Shown here piece by piece: positions 62,423 to 64,000 of a DNA stretch of 64,000 nucleotides. Position numbers and translations under genes: made by a program. Under the pieces are notes generated by a model. The model had not been told where the DNA came from and did not search any database. It saw only the letters and a list, made by a program, of their open reading frames with translations. The DNA comes from [Erwinia] mediterraneensis (GTDB lineage Bacteria; Pseudomonadota; Gammaproteobacteria; Enterobacterales; Enterobacteriaceae): assembly GCF_900604315.1 (NCBI RefSeq), contig NZ_LR026978.1, positions 2,087,615-2,151,614 of the forward strand, read 5' to 3'. Numbering within the stretch: the stretch's first letter is position 1; every line of letters starts with the position of its first letter.

Positions 62423-63748
62423 ATGCAAAAGAACATTGTTCAGCAGCCGGATGGCTATCTCAATAAGACACCGATTTTTCAGTTCATTTTGCTCTCTTGT
62501 CTGTTTCCGCTCTGGGGCTGCGCCGCCAGCCTCAACGATATTCTGATCACTCAGTTCAAAAGCGTGTTTGCCCTGAGTGATTTTGCCAGTGCGCTGGTGC
62601 AGAGCGCGTTTTACGGCGGCTACTTTCTGATTGCCATTCCGGCGTCGCTGGTGATCCGCAAAACCAGTTACAAGCTGGCGATCCTGATGGGGCTGGCGCT
62701 CTATATCCTCGGGTGTGTGCTGTTCTATCCGGCGTCGCATATGGCGACCTATACCATGTTCCTGGCGGCGATTTTTGCTATCGCTATCGGCCTGAGCTTT
62801 CTGGAAACAGCCGCCAACACCTACAGCTCCATGATCGGCCATCGCGATCATGCGACCCTGCGTCTGAATATCAGCCAGACCTTCTATCCGGTGGGCGCGC
62901 TGATGGGCATTGTGCTGGGGAAATATCTGGTGTTCCAGGAGGGCGATAGCCTGGAGAGCCAGATGGCGAACATGAGCGCAGAGCAAATACATGCGTTCCG
63001 CCTGAACATGCTGGAGCACACCCTGGAACCTTATAAGTATCTGGTACTGGTGCTGGTTGTCGTCATGCTGCTGTTTATGTTTACCCGCTACCCACGCTGC
63101 AAGCCGGAGAGCCATAAAAAATCGCTGCCTTCACTGGGTGAAACCCTGCGCTATCTGGCGAAAAACCGTCACTTCAGACGCGGCATTATGGCGCAGTTCC
63201 TCTATGTAGGGATGCAGGTGGCGGTGTGGTCATTCACCATTCGTCTGGCGCTGACGCTGGGGGCGACCAATGAACGTCACGCTTCGAACTTTATGATCTA
63301 CAGCTTTATCTGCTTCTTTATCGGTAAGTTTGTCGCCAACTTTCTGATGACGCGCTTCCGGGCAGAAAAAGTGCTGATTGCCTATTCTGTCGTTGGGGTG
63401 GCGACGCTCGCCTGGGTGATGCTGGCGCAGAACTTTACGGCTGTGTATGCCGCGGTGTTTGTCAGCGTGCTGTTTGGCCCGTGCTGGGCAACCATCTACG
63501 CCGGTACACTGGCGACGGTAGAGAACAAATATACCGAAGTGGCGGGCGCCTTTATTGTGATGGCGATTGTCGGCGCGGCCTTTATTCCGGCGCTGCAGGG
63601 ACTGGTTTCCGATTACCTCGGCTCCATGCAGCTGGCGTTCGGCGTTTCACTGCTCTGCTTTGCCTGGGTCGGCTTCTACTTCTGGGGCGAATTACGCTAT
63701 AAAAATCAGGCCAAAGCGGCCGGTGTGCTGGTGGAGGAGCTGTCATGA
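62423..63748 (+). CDS. deoP: Deoxyribose permease
   Basis: A 441-residue MFS transporter of the fucose:H+ symporter (FucP) family, corresponding to Salmonella DeoP (438). About 12 helices; family segments are FILLSCLFPLWGCAASLNDILITQFKSVFALSDFASALVQSAFYGGYFL and GLSFLETAANTYSSMIGHRDHATLRLNISQTFYPVGALMG. It is coupled to deoX by an ATGA overlap. Confidence 0.92.
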   Translation: MQKNIVQQPDGYLNKTPIFQFILLSCLFPLWGCAASLNDILITQFKSVFALSDFASALVQSAFYGGYFLIAIPASLVIRKTSYKLAILMGLALYILGCVLFYPASHMATYTMFLAAIFAIAIGLSFLETAANTYSSMIGHRDHATLRLNISQTFYPVGALMGIVLGKYLVFQEGDSLESQMANMSAEQIHAFRLNMLEHTLEPYKYLVLVLVVVMLLFMFTRYPRCKPESHKKSLPSLGETLRYLAKNRHFRRGIMAQFLYVGMQVAVWSFTIRLALTLGATNERHASNFMIYSFICFFIGKFVANFLMTRFRAEKVLIAYSVVGVATLAWVMLAQNFTAVYAAVFVSVLFGPCWATIYAGTLATVENKYTEVAGAFIVMAIVGAAFIPALQGLVSDYLGSMQLAFGVSLLCFAWVGFYFWGELRYKNQAKAAGVLVEELS

Positions 63749-64000
63749 AAACCCGTTTACCCTTAAGCCGCGAGCAGTTTCATACCACGCCCACGCTGCT
63801 GCTGGAAAATGATGCCTTCAGCGTGGAACTGTTCCGTTATCCTGCCGGTATTGAAGCGGTCAGGTTACGCAACCGGCGCGGCAGCGTGGTGATACTGCCG
63901 TTTTACGGTCAGATGATCTGGGATGCGGAATTTGACGGCCAGCAGATGACAATGGGCAACCGCTTCAGGCAGCCGCTGCCCGGCAGCAATATTATCGATA
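63745..64000 (+). CDS. deoX: DeoX-like protein, 5' part (runs off the window)
   Basis: ATG 63745 overlaps the deoP stop (ATGA), with GGAGG upstream. The 85 codons in the window (MKTRLPLSREQFHTTPTLLL ... VVILPFYGQMIWDAEFDGQQMTMGNRF) match the N-terminus of the DUF4432/aldose-1-epimerase-like proteins found as deoX in deoK-deoP operons. The fold suggests mutarotase-like handling of deoxyribose, though no activity is proven. No stop occurs before the window end. Confidence 0.82.
   Translation, partial: MKTRLPLSREQFHTTPTLLLENDAFSVELFRYPAGIEAVRLRNRRGSVVILPFYGQMIWDAEFDGQQMTMGNRFRQPLPGSNIID

Overview
The window comes from a chromosome of the Enterobacterales. The block tRNA-Leu x3, rsmC, holD, rimI, yjjG, ytjB, serB, radA, nadR, ettA (about 48.3-59.7 kb) is core gammaproteobacterial content. 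The accessory content and moderately GC-rich coding suggest an Erwiniaceae member such as Pantoea or a close relative; the genus is an inference from gene content, not from a search.

Layout. 0-2.1 kb: 3' part of a BisC/TorZ-type molybdopterin reductase. 2.1-3.3 kb: a sensor kinase and an alpha/beta hydrolase, both truncated and apparently joined by a deletion. 3.8-6.0 kb: amidase plus APC permease operon. 6.2-13.3 kb: xylonate/xylooligosaccharide locus yagE-yagF, yagG-yagH, xynR. 13.5-21.5 kb: a second pentose locus (LacI regulator, D-lyxose isomerase-like cupin, xylitol/polyol dehydrogenase, xylulokinase, ribose-type ABC importer) whose enzymes converge on D-xylulose. 21.6-24.5 kb: AT-rich segment with a pesticin-like muramidase and four tandem paralogous small exported proteins, read here as a toxin with an array of immunity genes. 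25-27.5 kb: yecA, an RcnB-like protein and a broken AT-rich ORF. 27.5-33.5 kb: five-gene polar amino-acid-type ABC/oxidoreductase operon divergent from a LacI regulator with two perfect operators. 34.6-35.4 kb: second AT-rich toxin module, a frameshifted Tlde1-like L,D-transpeptidase effector overlapping a putative periplasmic immunity gene. 35.5-41.2 kb: opgB, a capsule-type glycosyltransferase, a beta-propeller protein and a histidine phosphatase. 41.7-45.2 kb: MFS transporter, frameshifted LacI regulator, nucleoside hydrolase. 45.2-48 kb: YbaK-family deacylase, fhuF, diguanylate cyclase. 48.3-59.7 kb: core block plus an oxidoreductase/LysR pair. 59.9-64 kb: deoxyribose locus deoR-deoC divergent from deoK-deoP-deoX, with two DeoR-type operators between them.

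Themes. Much of the window is pentose and nucleoside salvage: xylosides, xylonate, lyxose/xylitol, nucleosides and deoxyribose, each with its own regulator and, in most cases, a visible palindromic operator. Set into this are AT-rich islets carrying peptidoglycan-targeting toxins with cognate exported small proteins. They resemble orphan type VI secretion effector/immunity pairs, although no secretion genes lie in the window. Three or four genes look broken (kinase/hydrolase fusion, Tlde1 frameshift, LacI frameshift, the 26.9-kb ORF). No insertion sequence, CRISPR array, rRNA or prophage was recognised.
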